Below are positions 8,215-15,634 of a DNA stretch of 30,367 nucleotides, one piece after another. The notes below the pieces were generated by a model, which worked only from the letters and a program-made list of their open reading frames with translations, had not been told where the DNA came from and ran no database searches. This DNA is from a virus: positions 1 to 30,367 of IMG/VR virus record IMGVR_UViG_3300017714_000095; one strand, given 5' to 3'. Position 1 is the first letter of the stretch. Every line of letters begins with the position of its first letter. A program made the translations under genes and the position numbers.

Positions 8215-8965
8215 TTTACGTACACAGGCAGATCCGTTCCCACAGATAGAATGGACACAATACAAAGGCGAAACCATCATTGTCAAAACAATCATAAGGA
8301 AGGGAAAGAAAATTCAAGAGACTGCATTCTATGAAGACAAAGTCAAAGCAGTGCCTAGAGGTAATGCTTATATTATTGGTAACGGTCCTTCACGTAAAGG
8401 TTTTGATCTAAATGTTCTAAAAAATACAGGACAGACATACGGATGCAACGCATTGTACAGAGATTTTTGGCCAGACTATATATTTTCTGTCGATACACAG
8501 ATGACATCAAAAATGTGCGAAGATGAAGTCGGACTAAAGACTGTACACTATGCACCATCTCTTGAAGTCAACAGGAAACAAAACAAGGACATGTTAAACC
8601 TAATACCTAACAATCCACATTGGATATCGGGTAACGCGGCTATGTGGACAGCCTGTGTGCATGGACACAAACATATTGTATTGTTGGGTTTTGAATTTAG
8701 AGAATATGGAAAGGGCCAACAGAACAACATCTACCAAGACACAGACAATTACGGACCGAGGACTAGCGATACAATTTTTGAAGGTTGGTTACGGCAATTT
8801 AGAGGATTGCAAAAAATGAGACACGACTGCAAGTTTACAGTTGTACATGACAATCCACCGGATTATTTAAAAGTATGCAATCCTGCATTCGAGGATGGAA
8901 GCAATAGATTTGAGCTGTTAAACTATAAAGAATTTAACGATAAAGTCTTAAACCAGCAGACTTAA
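8201..8965 (+). CDS. GNGPS-motif protein, DUF115/GT42-like sugar transferase candidate
   Basis: A 254-residue protein with AYIIGNGPSRKG (56-67) followed by QTYGCNALYRDF (78-89) and YIFSVD (93-98). The order GNGPS, then a CN-x-x-Y strand, then a DTQM segment resembles the CMP-binding region of bacterial sialyltransferase-like (GT42) and DUF115/Maf proteins, so it may use a CMP-activated sugar. That is inference. I start it at the ATG; a TTG nine bases upstream sits closer to the AAGGAAGG ribosome site and is an alternative. It ends the rightward glycan operon and overlaps the convergent SprT-like gene by 32 nt. Confidence 0.72.
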   Translation: MQKVNLRTQADPFPQIEWTQYKGETIIVKTIIRKGKKIQETAFYEDKVKAVPRGNAYIIGNGPSRKGFDLNVLKNTGQTYGCNALYRDFWPDYIFSVDTQMTSKMCEDEVGLKTVHYAPSLEVNRKQNKDMLNLIPNNPHWISGNAAMWTACVHGHKHIVLLGFEFREYGKGQQNNIYQDTDNYGPRTSDTIFEGWLRQFRGLQKMRHDCKFTVVHDNPPDYLKVCNPAFEDGSNRFELLNYKEFNDKVLNQQT

Positions 8966-9410
8966 ATTTTGGTACGAACGCATAAAAGTTTGCGTTATGA
9001 TTTGAATAAGGATCTTTCAATACAGTCATTTGATATAAGTGTACCATTTCGTGTGCTAGGGTTTCGATGAAGTCCTTCCATTTAGGAAACTTACAATGTA
9101 ATTCTATTCTGTAAAATACATCTGCTTTATCATAAGGAATTACTCTTTGATTGTACGTTCCTTTTCTACATTGTCTATTGTCCCAATCAGCAACGCATCT
9201 ACCCCAATCATGATGTAATTTTTTAATATGTATTTCTACACTTGGTAATCTATTACCAAAAAGCATTTGATTTAATCTTCTATACCAATGAAGAACAACC
9301 ATAGGTGTTGGTTTATATCCTTTAACATCTTCTTTCACAGTCAGAACTTCCTTAAACTGTTTTTTGAGAGTTTTAGTTTTATGTTTTCTTGCTTTTTTCT
9401 GTTTTTTCAT
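8934..9410 (-). CDS. SprT-like zinc metalloprotease
   Basis: Predicted small metallopeptidase of the SprT/Spartan fold. The 158 residues have a very basic N-terminus and the HExxH catalytic motif as HEMVH (H120-H124) preceded by FIETLA, with a likely third zinc ligand in NHNANF (H138). In cells, Spartan-like proteins cut proteins crosslinked to DNA; phage members are often found near replication genes but their role is not established. It is convergent with the glycan operon and divergent from the replication operon, sharing the 63-bp upstream gap with that promoter. Confidence 0.85.
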   Translation of the reverse strand: MKKQKKARKHKTKTLKKQFKEVLTVKEDVKGYKPTPMVVLHWYRRLNQMLFGNRLPSVEIHIKKLHHDWGRCVADWDNRQCRKGTYNQRVIPYDKADVFYRIELHCKFPKWKDFIETLAHEMVHLYQMTVLKDPYSNHNANFYAFVPKFKSAGLRLYR

Positions 9411-9412
9411 GG

Positions 9413-9440
9413 TTGACTATATTACCAGTTATGCTATAAT
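9413..9440 (+). promoter_or_regulatory. Sigma70 promoter of the replication operon
   Basis: TTGACT (9413-9418), 16-bp spacer, TATAAT (9435-9440). The first ATG follows after 33 nt, leaving a normal leader with a weak CAGGA ribosome site. This looks like an early host-polymerase promoter. Confidence 0.7.
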
Positions 9441-9473
9441 ATACTAATAATTATCAAGAAACACCAGGATAAA

Positions 9474-10562
9474 ATGCACACAGATTTACCAAAAACAATT
9501 AACGAAGCACTTAAAATACTAGCATATAATGATTATTTTTGGGAAGACAGCCAAAAGGGTCGTATTAATCCCCACAACAAAGATATCGAGACAGTCAAAT
9601 CCCTAGCAGAGGCACAGTATGCCTGGACCGAGAAACAGGCAAAACTAGCAGTTGTAATACTAAAAAGATATCTTACAAAGTTTCAAAAACACGGAATGGA
9701 TATAAAAAAATTGCTAGATCTTCCTGTATATGATGATGCTTTTAGAGTTATCAGTTTTGAAAAAACTATTGAGAAATATATCGACGAAGATGAGGATAAA
9801 ATTGAATTAAAATTTCCTTATAACAAGAAGATAATACAACTAGTTAGATGCCTTAAGGACAGGAAAGGCTTGCCTAGTAGCTATGCAAGGTACGACGGTG
9901 AAAGCAAAACGTGGACATTCAAACAGACCGATGTTACAACATATTATCTTACATTGATTGCAGTAAGATATGATTTCAAATTTATCAACGAAACATTACT
10001 CGACGAGTATGATGTCGTGAAAAACGAGATTAAAAATTACAAACAACCAACTGCACATATGATCGGAGGACATATTGTACTGAACGATGCCCCAGAATCT
10101 TTGCAAGAGTATTGGGAAAAGAATTTGAAAGATAAAAAAGTTGTACAGCAAGTTGATGCACTAAAAAATCTTTATGTACAGATGCCAAACAATATGAATA
10201 TTACAACACAAACGTACACCGCAAAAAAAATTGCCCAATGCACCAATCATAAAATATGGATAGACAGAAACGAATATAGTAGAGATGAAGTTATTGCAGG
10301 ACTCAAAGAACTAGAAGCATTTCCTATTATAATGCCTGTATCCGGAGAGATATCAAGTACAGAAGATATATCAGAATACTGGCATTGGATCAAATCTTTT
10401 GAACGAAACGGAATAGATCCCTTAAAAGAAATGTCGTGGGGTTTTGACTTGAAGGAACCTAAAAGAGAAAAAGACATAGAAGAATCTGTCTATAAGAATT
10501 TGTTATTGGTAATAATCTTCCAGACGAAAAGTTTGAACAATTATTTGAACTACACCAACTGA
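9474..10562 (+). CDS. Unrecognised protein upstream of UvsW, 5' part of a frameshifted gene
   Basis: The frame is open for 362 residues, but the last 21 or so after TATAAG (near 10491) look unlike the rest. The -1 frame from 10496 continues a plausible acidic protein (EFVIGNNLPDEKFEQL) that runs on to 10807. One extra A in TATAAG, giving TATAAAGAA, would join the two parts into about 444 residues. A segment LKFPYNKKIIQLVRCL followed by YDGESKTWTF (about 113-150) faintly resembles the HARP-type module of annealing helicases; no Walker motif is seen. It is the first gene of the replication operon, next to uvsW, so a role in DNA replication or recombination is plausible but unproven. Confidence 0.7.
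   Translation: MHTDLPKTINEALKILAYNDYFWEDSQKGRINPHNKDIETVKSLAEAQYAWTEKQAKLAVVILKRYLTKFQKHGMDIKKLLDLPVYDDAFRVISFEKTIEKYIDEDEDKIELKFPYNKKIIQLVRCLKDRKGLPSSYARYDGESKTWTFKQTDVTTYYLTLIAVRYDFKFINETLLDEYDVVKNEIKNYKQPTAHMIGGHIVLNDAPESLQEYWEKNLKDKKVVQQVDALKNLYVQMPNNMNITTQTYTAKKIAQCTNHKIWIDRNEYSRDEVIAGLKELEAFPIIMPVSGEISSTEDISEYWHWIKSFERNGIDPLKEMSWGFDLKEPKREKDIEESVYKNLLLVIIFQTKSLNNYLNYTN
10494..10496 (+). other. Frameshift site (one base missing or -1 shift)
   Basis: Before this point frame 0 carries the protein; after it the -1 frame does. The -1 frame has a TAA at 10493-10495, so the change must lie just after it. No X-XXY-YYZ slippery heptamer is present, so programmed slippage is less likely than an assembly error or a true deletion in the short A run. 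Confidence 0.6.
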
Positions 10563-10597
10563 GCAAACAATTCAAATATATAGATAAAAATACCAAA

Positions 10598-10807
10598 GTG
10601 ATGTTTGTGAGGAATAGAATACCGAGATCACTAATGAAATCTGCTGTGAAGCCTAAAGCTTCTCTTGTTACTCTCGGTGGTGGTTATTTTTCGTCTGGTA
10701 CCGATAACTTGAAAAGATTACTTGATAATTTGCCTAAAAAGTTGTATTATAGTGATAGTCAGCCAAGCAGTTGGGATTGGCATGATAACATTATAATAAA
10801 ACTATGA
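10598..10807 (+). CDS. 3' part of the frameshifted gene upstream of UvsW
   Basis: Sixty-nine residues from an internal ATG; the open frame reaches back to about 10496 and joins the preceding gene if one base is restored. It contains a basic stretch NRIPRSLMK, a glycine-rich LVTLGGGYFSSG, and a SSWDWHDNIIIKL end. Its stop overlaps the uvsW ATG in an ATGA, the normal coupling in this operon, which supports it as the true C-terminus and not a separate gene. Confidence 0.6.
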   Translation: MMFVRNRIPRSLMKSAVKPKASLVTLGGGYFSSGTDNLKRLLDNLPKKLYYSDSQPSSWDWHDNIIIKL

Positions 10808-12270
10808 GTTCATGTAAATTAGTAATAAAAGATGAAGTAAACGTAAAGTTTGAAAACTTATCTCTAGAGTGGAGAAAAAAACTTACCAACAAATTCAAAT
10901 ACGAAATACCATATGCCAGACATCTTCCAGCATTCAAGTTGGGACGTTGGGACGGAAAGGTTTCTTTTTTTGGTCTGGGTGGCTCTACTTACTTGAGTCT
11001 AGTAGAAGAAATATTACCAATCCTAGAAGACGGAGGAGTGTATGTAGATTTCGAAGACCGTAGAACACCTCACAACTTTGAGTTTAAGGCTATTGATAAA
11101 AATTATTTGTCAGACATTAAGTGGCCTGATACACACCCAATGGCAGGACAACCTATAGAATTAAGAGATTATCAAGTAGAAACAATAAACAAATTTATAG
11201 AAAATCCACAGTGTATCCAAGAGATAGCCACAGGAGCAGGTAAGACAATTATTACTGCGGCATTGTGTCAACTAGTAGAACCATATGGACGTACACTAAC
11301 AATAGTGCCAAACAAAAGCCTAGTAACACAAACAGAGGAAGACTTCCTTGCTTGTAATCTAGATGTAGGTGTGTACTATGGAGACCGAAAAGAGTTAGGT
11401 AGATTCAACACAATAGCAACATGGCAGTCATTGAATGTATTAGAAAAGAAAAGTAAAGACGAACATTCCGAAGCATTTGCAGAGGCCATAAAAGGAATCA
11501 ACACAGTAATTATAGATGAGGTGCACATGGCCAAGGCAGATGTACTGAAAAGATTACTGACTGGGCCTTTTGCACACTGCGGAATACGTTGGGGGCTGAC
11601 AGGTACTGTCCCTAAAGCAGAATACGAATTTATGGGTTTGAAATGTAGCATAGGTGATGTGACACATAGAATACAAGCAAGTGAATTGCAGGACAAAGGT
11701 GTACTTGCAAACTGTCACGTGAATGTTTTGCAAACACAAGACCATCCACAGTTCAAAACCTATGCCGAAGAATTAAAATGGCTAACTACGGATACTACCA
11801 GGATGACCTGGGTAGCCAAAACAATAAATGATATTTCAACTTCGGGAAACACTTTAATATTAGTAGACAGAATTTCCGCGGGCGAAATACTACAAAAAAA
11901 CTTAAAAGATTCTGTGTTTATATCAGGGTCAACAAAAAATTTAGAAAGGAAAGAACACTACGATGAAGTGTCTACAACACAAAATAAAATCATTATTGCA
12001 ACTTACGGGGTCGCATCCGTTGGAATTAATATTCCTAGGATATTTAATCTTGTTCTTATTGAACCTGGTAAATCATTCGTGAGAGTTATACAGAGTATAG
12101 GCAGAGGCATTCGTAAAGCAGAAGACAAAGACAATGTACAGATATGGGATATTACCAGCAGTTGCAAATTTGCAAAAAGACATCTCGGTGCAAGGAAAAA
12201 GTTTTACAAAGAGGCAAATTATCCGTATAATATAGAAAAGATAAATTATGAAAATCCTTACACTAGATAA
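10804..12270 (+). CDS. uvsW: UvsW-type DNA/RNA helicase (SF2)
   Basis: T4 UvsW unwinds R-loops and branched DNA, switching origin-type to recombination-dependent replication. The 488 residues are close to the T4 length (about 500). Visible motifs in order: a Q-motif-like QVETINKF, Walker A IATGAGKT (141-148), DEVH box VIIDEVH (235-241), motif III WGLTGT (263-268), and motif VI QSIGRGIRK (430-438). The N-terminal 100 residues, with FKLGRWDGKVSFF, match the small N-terminal domain expected for UvsW. It overlaps the previous gene by 4 nt and the next by 23 nt. Confidence 0.92.
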   Translation: MSSCKLVIKDEVNVKFENLSLEWRKKLTNKFKYEIPYARHLPAFKLGRWDGKVSFFGLGGSTYLSLVEEILPILEDGGVYVDFEDRRTPHNFEFKAIDKNYLSDIKWPDTHPMAGQPIELRDYQVETINKFIENPQCIQEIATGAGKTIITAALCQLVEPYGRTLTIVPNKSLVTQTEEDFLACNLDVGVYYGDRKELGRFNTIATWQSLNVLEKKSKDEHSEAFAEAIKGINTVIIDEVHMAKADVLKRLLTGPFAHCGIRWGLTGTVPKAEYEFMGLKCSIGDVTHRIQASELQDKGVLANCHVNVLQTQDHPQFKTYAEELKWLTTDTTRMTWVAKTINDISTSGNTLILVDRISAGEILQKNLKDSVFISGSTKNLERKEHYDEVSTTQNKIIIATYGVASVGINIPRIFNLVLIEPGKSFVRVIQSIGRGIRKAEDKDNVQIWDITSSCKFAKRHLGARKKFYKEANYPYNIEKINYENPYTR

Positions 12271-12751
12271 TAAAAGTTATACACTAGAAAAAATACCAGA
12301 ATATGTAGATGAACATTTACGTTTCGCTGTGTTGGACAATTCGGATCCAAACGAACCAGATTTCTTTTACATACCATTAATATTTTTAGAAAGTTTTAAT
12401 GCCCCGGCGGCTGTGTTACAAATTGGCAAACACAAGATTAAGATGCCGTTGGATTGGAAGATGTTGATAGGCGAGCAAGGACAACCTGAAATGCATGTAT
12501 TACCTATAACAAGTTTAAACGATAGAGGGTTTGACGCTTTTACTTTCAATCCCTTGTCGAGTGCTAAACCAGACTTTTATCCCATTGATGTTGTAGATAT
12601 CTACACCGAAGTGAAATGGTACTTTCCAAAAGTTAAATCGGGACAGTTACTTGCAGTTCCTTTAACCAATGGTCCTAAACCGATGTGTGCTTATTTCGTT
12701 AAGGACATATCAAGACAATGTGAACAGTTAGATTATGGCTCAGTCTGGTAG
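12248..12751 (+). CDS. Conserved-looking protein downstream of UvsW, function unknown
   Basis: A 167-residue acidic, aromatic-rich protein with no motif I can assign. Features are an N-terminal MKILTLDNKSYTLEKIPE, a proline and phenylalanine run around residues 36-52, and repeated WK(M)L/WYF segments suggesting a beta-rich fold. It begins inside the end of uvsW and overlaps the following gene by 17 nt, so it belongs to the replication operon. In T4, uvsY lies next to uvsW, but the length and composition here do not resemble UvsY, so I do not use that name. Confidence 0.75.
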   Translation: MKILTLDNKSYTLEKIPEYVDEHLRFAVLDNSDPNEPDFFYIPLIFLESFNAPAAVLQIGKHKIKMPLDWKMLIGEQGQPEMHVLPITSLNDRGFDAFTFNPLSSAKPDFYPIDVVDIYTEVKWYFPKVKSGQLLAVPLTNGPKPMCAYFVKDISRQCEQLDYGSVW

Positions 12752-12980
12752 AAAAACAATTAAAATAGAAGCGCCAATCATAGTGACTACAGACGGCACA
12801 CCTGTATGGATGGATGATGGTAAATGGGCAATGGATTTTTTTGATTGGCTGTCCAAATCTAAATTAAATGATAAACTTTCAGGTTTACAACATTTACATA
12901 ATAAAATAAAATTAACTTTTGTGTCGCCAAAAGATTGCACAACATTTGGATTAAAATATGCCGGAAAAACAAAAAAGTAA
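12735..12980 (+). CDS. Small operon protein, function unknown
   Basis: An 81-residue protein starting MAQSGRKTIKIEAPIIV. It has a short beta-strand-like N-terminus, a WMDDGKWAMDFFDWL segment rich in Trp and Asp, and a basic tail (KYAGKTKK). No known domain recognised. It overlaps its upstream neighbour by 17 nt and the gp62 candidate by 23 nt, as expected for a compact phage operon. Confidence 0.65.
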   Translation: MAQSGRKTIKIEAPIIVTTDGTPVWMDDGKWAMDFFDWLSKSKLNDKLSGLQHLHNKIKLTFVSPKDCTTFGLKYAGKTKK

Positions 12981-13422
12981 AAGAAAATTTTTTGAATTAC
13001 GTAATGGCCTTAAAGCAGTGGATTACAGGAACAAAGACTATTATGATAGAATAGATGATCATGAAAAATCATTGTACTCGCCCTATATGTTGATGAGATA
13101 TGCATCTAGTGTGTCGTCCAAAGATAAATTTTATATAGAGCATTATGTAGAAATGGTCAATGAATGTGTGAATAAGCATCTGTTCACTCTATCGAGTAAA
13201 CACAAAAAATTATGTTGGATACTTACTGCTATGTGTGGTGCGTTACAACCACAGTTCCATCCATGGATAAAACAAATGAAACGTGTACCTAATAAGTCGC
13301 TGAAACAGTTGCAACAGTTGTATCCAAATGCTAAAGAAACAGATCTAGAAACATTAGATGCAGTAATCACTGACCGAGAGCTTGAACAATTATTAGAGGA
13401 ACATGGAATCGAAAAAATATAA
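12958..13422 (+). CDS. Probable clamp-loader small subunit (gp62-like)
   Basis: T4 gp62 joins four copies of gp44 to load the gp45 sliding clamp. The 154-residue length fits gp62-type proteins (T4 gp62 is somewhat longer). The pattern LYSPYMLMRYASSVS at 39-53, a VEMVNECVNKH helix, a FHPWIKQMKR motif and a C-terminal LEQLLEEHGIEKI recall marine-phage gp62 proteins. This is by pattern memory and not alignment, and no gp44 or gp45 gene is visible next to it as in T4. It overlaps the genes on both sides by 20-23 nt. Confidence 0.5.
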   Translation: MPEKQKSKRKFFELRNGLKAVDYRNKDYYDRIDDHEKSLYSPYMLMRYASSVSSKDKFYIEHYVEMVNECVNKHLFTLSSKHKKLCWILTAMCGALQPQFHPWIKQMKRVPNKSLKQLQQLYPNAKETDLETLDAVITDRELEQLLEEHGIEKI

Positions 13423-14089
13423 ATGCACATACTGTGGCAAGGAGTTTGCTAAGGAACGAACACTGCAAGTACATCTGTGCGAGCCCAAAAGAAGATATCT
13501 GCAAAGAGATGAAAAGTGGGTCGTGAATGCGTTCATGGTTTTCCAAAGATTCTATCAAATACATCAGCACAACATGAAACAAAAAACTTATGACGATTTT
13601 TGTAACTCACCTTACTACAATGCATTTGTAAAATTTGGCAGATACATCATGCACATCAACCCGTTGTACCCAGAGAAGTACATAGACTTTGTGATCACTT
13701 CTAAAGTAAAACTTGATTATTGGTCACGTGATGATTTGTACGAAACATACCTAATAGCAACTATGAAATCAGAACCAGTTGAGGCCGCACTTCAGAGAAC
13801 CATTGCTACAATGATGGACTGGGCTGAGGAGCAGAATGCACAATGGTCAGACTACTTTAGACTAGTAAACACAAACAGAGCTGTGCAACATATTCAACAA
13901 GGCAAGATAAGTCCATGGATGTTGCTAGGTTGCTCTGCAGGAAAAAAAATGTTACAATCGTTTAGCGACGAACAATTACAGATGACACAGAGATTTATTA
14001 ATGCAGAATTTTGGTCTAACAAATTTAAACAATACCCAGCAGACAAAATGTTTGTCAGGGAAACAGCCAAGGAGGCAAAAGTTGAGTAA
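13403..14089 (+). CDS. Zinc-finger protein, probably DNA- or protein-binding
   Basis: The 228 residues open with a classic single zinc finger, YKCTYCGKEFAKERTLQVH-L-C: C8-x2-C11-x12-H24 with C26 close behind, so the site is CCHC-like and not strict C2H2. The rest is helical and rich in Tyr, Phe and Trp, with no domain I can name. A basic segment EPKRRYLQRDEKW follows the finger. Its place between the gp62 candidate and the DnaE-like protein suggests a replication accessory factor; this is inference. It overlaps the downstream TTG-start gene by 8 nt. Confidence 0.72.
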   Translation: MESKKYKCTYCGKEFAKERTLQVHLCEPKRRYLQRDEKWVVNAFMVFQRFYQIHQHNMKQKTYDDFCNSPYYNAFVKFGRYIMHINPLYPEKYIDFVITSKVKLDYWSRDDLYETYLIATMKSEPVEAALQRTIATMMDWAEEQNAQWSDYFRLVNTNRAVQHIQQGKISPWMLLGCSAGKKMLQSFSDEQLQMTQRFINAEFWSNKFKQYPADKMFVRETAKEAKVE

Positions 14090-14306
14090 AATAGATTTAG
14101 AAATATCCGACGATTTGCAATTTGAGGATGGTGACTCGTGTGTGATAATAAAGAGAGATGGATCAGTTGGTAGAGTGGTAATGCCAAAAATGGATCACCA
14201 AACTCTTGTTACGCCCGGCTATAAAAAATTATTAGACGTATTAGAATTCTTGCACCCCGGGGCTCGCAATCATTTTATAAGTTATAACAAAGGAAAATAT
14301 CACTAA
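14082..14306 (+). CDS. Small acidic protein with TTG start
   Basis: Seventy-four residues beginning (TTG)SKIDLEISDD. I place the start at the TTG because an excellent AAGGAGG ribosome site stands 5 nt upstream, whereas the upstream ATG at 14001 lies deep in the previous gene. The protein has an N-terminal acidic strand region with CVIIKRDGSVGRVVMP and an HPGARNHFISYN end. Its stop shares bases with the next ATG (TAATG). Function not recognised. Confidence 0.65.
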   Translation: MSKIDLEISDDLQFEDGDSCVIIKRDGSVGRVVMPKMDHQTLVTPGYKKLLDVLEFLHPGARNHFISYNKGKYH

Positions 14307-14479
14307 TGGGAAAATATATTAAGACAGCAATGGATGATAGATTTATAAACTCACTAGGTATAGAAGTTTACAAACTTGACCCAAACAATCAAGTGTTAAA
14401 CACATTAATGAATCTACCAAACTTTGAAGGTGGAGAATTAAAGAAAACAATAAAGGATTACAAAAAGAAAAATGCCTGA
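14306..14479 (+). CDS. Small protein, 57 residues
   Basis: Starts on the TAATG overlap with its upstream neighbour and reads MGKYIKTAMDDRFINSLGIE. The C-terminus is lysine-rich (KKTIKDYKKKNA). The stop overlaps the start of the DnaE-like gene by 8 nt. Open frame, coupling on both sides and the absence of any alternative gene support it. Function unknown. Confidence 0.6.
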   Translation: MGKYIKTAMDDRFINSLGIEVYKLDPNNQVLNTLMNLPNFEGGELKKTIKDYKKKNA

Positions 14480-15062
14480 TGTAGACATAGACTTTTTTGA
14501 TAGAGACGGTGTACTGAAATTATTCAAACATTCGCCTGCATCTATTATAAAAGATGATAAAATAGAAAAACATAAAACCGGTGTTTACTTTCATGCGGTA
14601 CCAACTGATCCTATAGATGGCCAAGCCACATTGGATCACAAGAAAGCGGAAGATAGAGGATACTTCAAAATTGATTGCTTGAATGTGAACATATACAAAG
14701 ATGTCAAGTCCGAGCAAGAGCTTGTAGAATTAATGATACAAGAACCTGATTGGGACATGCTCAAAGATGCAAAAACTGTTGAAACCCTTTTCCATTTGAA
14801 TGGACACTTTAATATTGTTAACAAACTTGAACCTAAAACGATAGAACAACTTGCGGCTGTATTGGCAATTATACGTCCTGCAAAAAGAGGACTTATGTAC
14901 AAGGACTGGAAAGATATAATGAAAGAAGTCTGGACTAAACCTGCAGATGGCTCATACTTCTTTAAAAAATCCCATGCCATTGCATATGCCCAGGCTATCG
15001 TTGTACAGATGAATTTGATTGCACGTGATAAATATAGCTTTGATGCAACATCAAAAACCTAA
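14472..15062 (+). CDS. Miniature C-family DNA polymerase (DnaE) relative
   Basis: This 196-residue protein looks like pieces of the bacterial replicative polymerase DnaE joined together. It opens with PDVDIDF (2-8), the palm motif holding two catalytic aspartates. It continues with H34-KTGVYFH, matching DnaE's HAAGVVI region, then YFKID68CL, matching the KxDFLGL strand with the third aspartate. The C-terminus has LEPKTIEQLAAVLAIIRPAKRG (compare LKPxxFEDLxAxxALYRPGP) and FKKSHAIAYA (164-173), close to FNKSHAxAYA. DnaE itself exceeds 1000 residues, so PHP, fingers and tau-binding parts are missing. It may have lost activity and serve another role. Confidence 0.7.
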   Translation: MPDVDIDFFDRDGVLKLFKHSPASIIKDDKIEKHKTGVYFHAVPTDPIDGQATLDHKKAEDRGYFKIDCLNVNIYKDVKSEQELVELMIQEPDWDMLKDAKTVETLFHLNGHFNIVNKLEPKTIEQLAAVLAIIRPAKRGLMYKDWKDIMKEVWTKPADGSYFFKKSHAIAYAQAIVVQMNLIARDKYSFDATSKT

Positions 15063-15198
15063 AAAGAAAATCCAAAAAAAACGTTCTAAAAAATACTCCG
15101 CTTCTAAAAAGGATCCATATGGTTATCAGCCAGATAGTCCGTTAACACAACACTATCTTACAACTGGTGCTATACTTCCTGAAAAGAAATTAGATTAG
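15043..15198 (+). CDS. Very basic small protein, 51 residues
   Basis: Starts inside the end of the DnaE-like gene and reads MQHQKPKKKIQKKRSKKYSA, followed by SKKDPYGYQPDSPLTQHY. The dense lysine and arginine run suggests nucleic-acid binding. It closes the replication operon and ends 4 nt into the convergent gene. No family recognised. Confidence 0.55.
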   Translation: MQHQKPKKKIQKKRSKKYSASKKDPYGYQPDSPLTQHYLTTGAILPEKKLD

Positions 15199-15569
15199 AT
15201 CGGACGTCTTACTAACTGAATAGTTCTTCTTTTTACTCGCTTCTTTGAAATTTCAGCCAGCTTCACTGTTGGCCCATGTGCTATTTCTACATCTTTTGAG
15301 TTTAATGTTTTAAGAGTATTTCTAAAATACCTAAAATCACCTTTGAGGAAGATATTAATTGGTATTTTTCTATTTGACTCGTACCACCAAATTTCACCAC
15401 ACTTCAAATATCTCATTTTGTCCTGCGGGTTCATTAGACTGCCGTAATCGTAAAAGCTGATCACATTTGCGTCTTCATTTTGTACGATGCCCACAAACTC
15501 CATGTCACCCTTTCTTATAAGGCTTAAAAATGGGAATTTGTCCCTCAGTGTGTTAAAAACTTCATTCAT
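15195..15569 (-). CDS. Unrecognised protein, 124 residues
   Basis: A lone leftward gene between two rightward groups. The sequence MNEVFNTLRDKFPFLSLIRK begins a likely helix, followed by beta-like segments (MEFVGIVQNED, ANVISFYDYG), IWWYESNRKIPINIFLK, and a very basic tail with KKRVKRRTIQLVRR. The shape, a compact body with an Arg-rich C-terminus, recalls small phage regulators, but no domain is identified. Its upstream region is shared with the late box of the virion-like gene. Confidence 0.65.
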   Translation of the reverse strand: MNEVFNTLRDKFPFLSLIRKGDMEFVGIVQNEDANVISFYDYGSLMNPQDKMRYLKCGEIWWYESNRKIPINIFLKGDFRYFRNTLKTLNSKDVEIAHGPTVKLAEISKKRVKRRTIQLVRRPI

Positions 15570-15577
15570 TCTCTGTC

Positions 15578-15585
15578 CATAAATA
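15578..15585 (+). promoter_or_regulatory. Late-promoter box (CATAAATA)
   Basis: CATAAATA matches T4-type late -10 elements at 7 of 8 positions. It stands upstream of the virion-like gene and suggests late expression from a phage-modified polymerase. No clear -35 is visible, as expected for T4 late promoters. Confidence 0.55.
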
Positions 15586-15634
15586 TTGTTAAATATGTAC
15601 TATGCAAACAATACAAAGGTATTTAATAAAACAG

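Noticed and set aside
10490-10500. Programmed -1 frameshifting
   Set aside because: No X-XXY-YYZ heptamer is present at the switch point and no obvious stem-loop follows; an indel explains it more simply.
12248-12751. UvsY, by position next to uvsW
   Set aside because: The length is near that of UvsY but the composition and strands do not resemble it; position alone is not enough.
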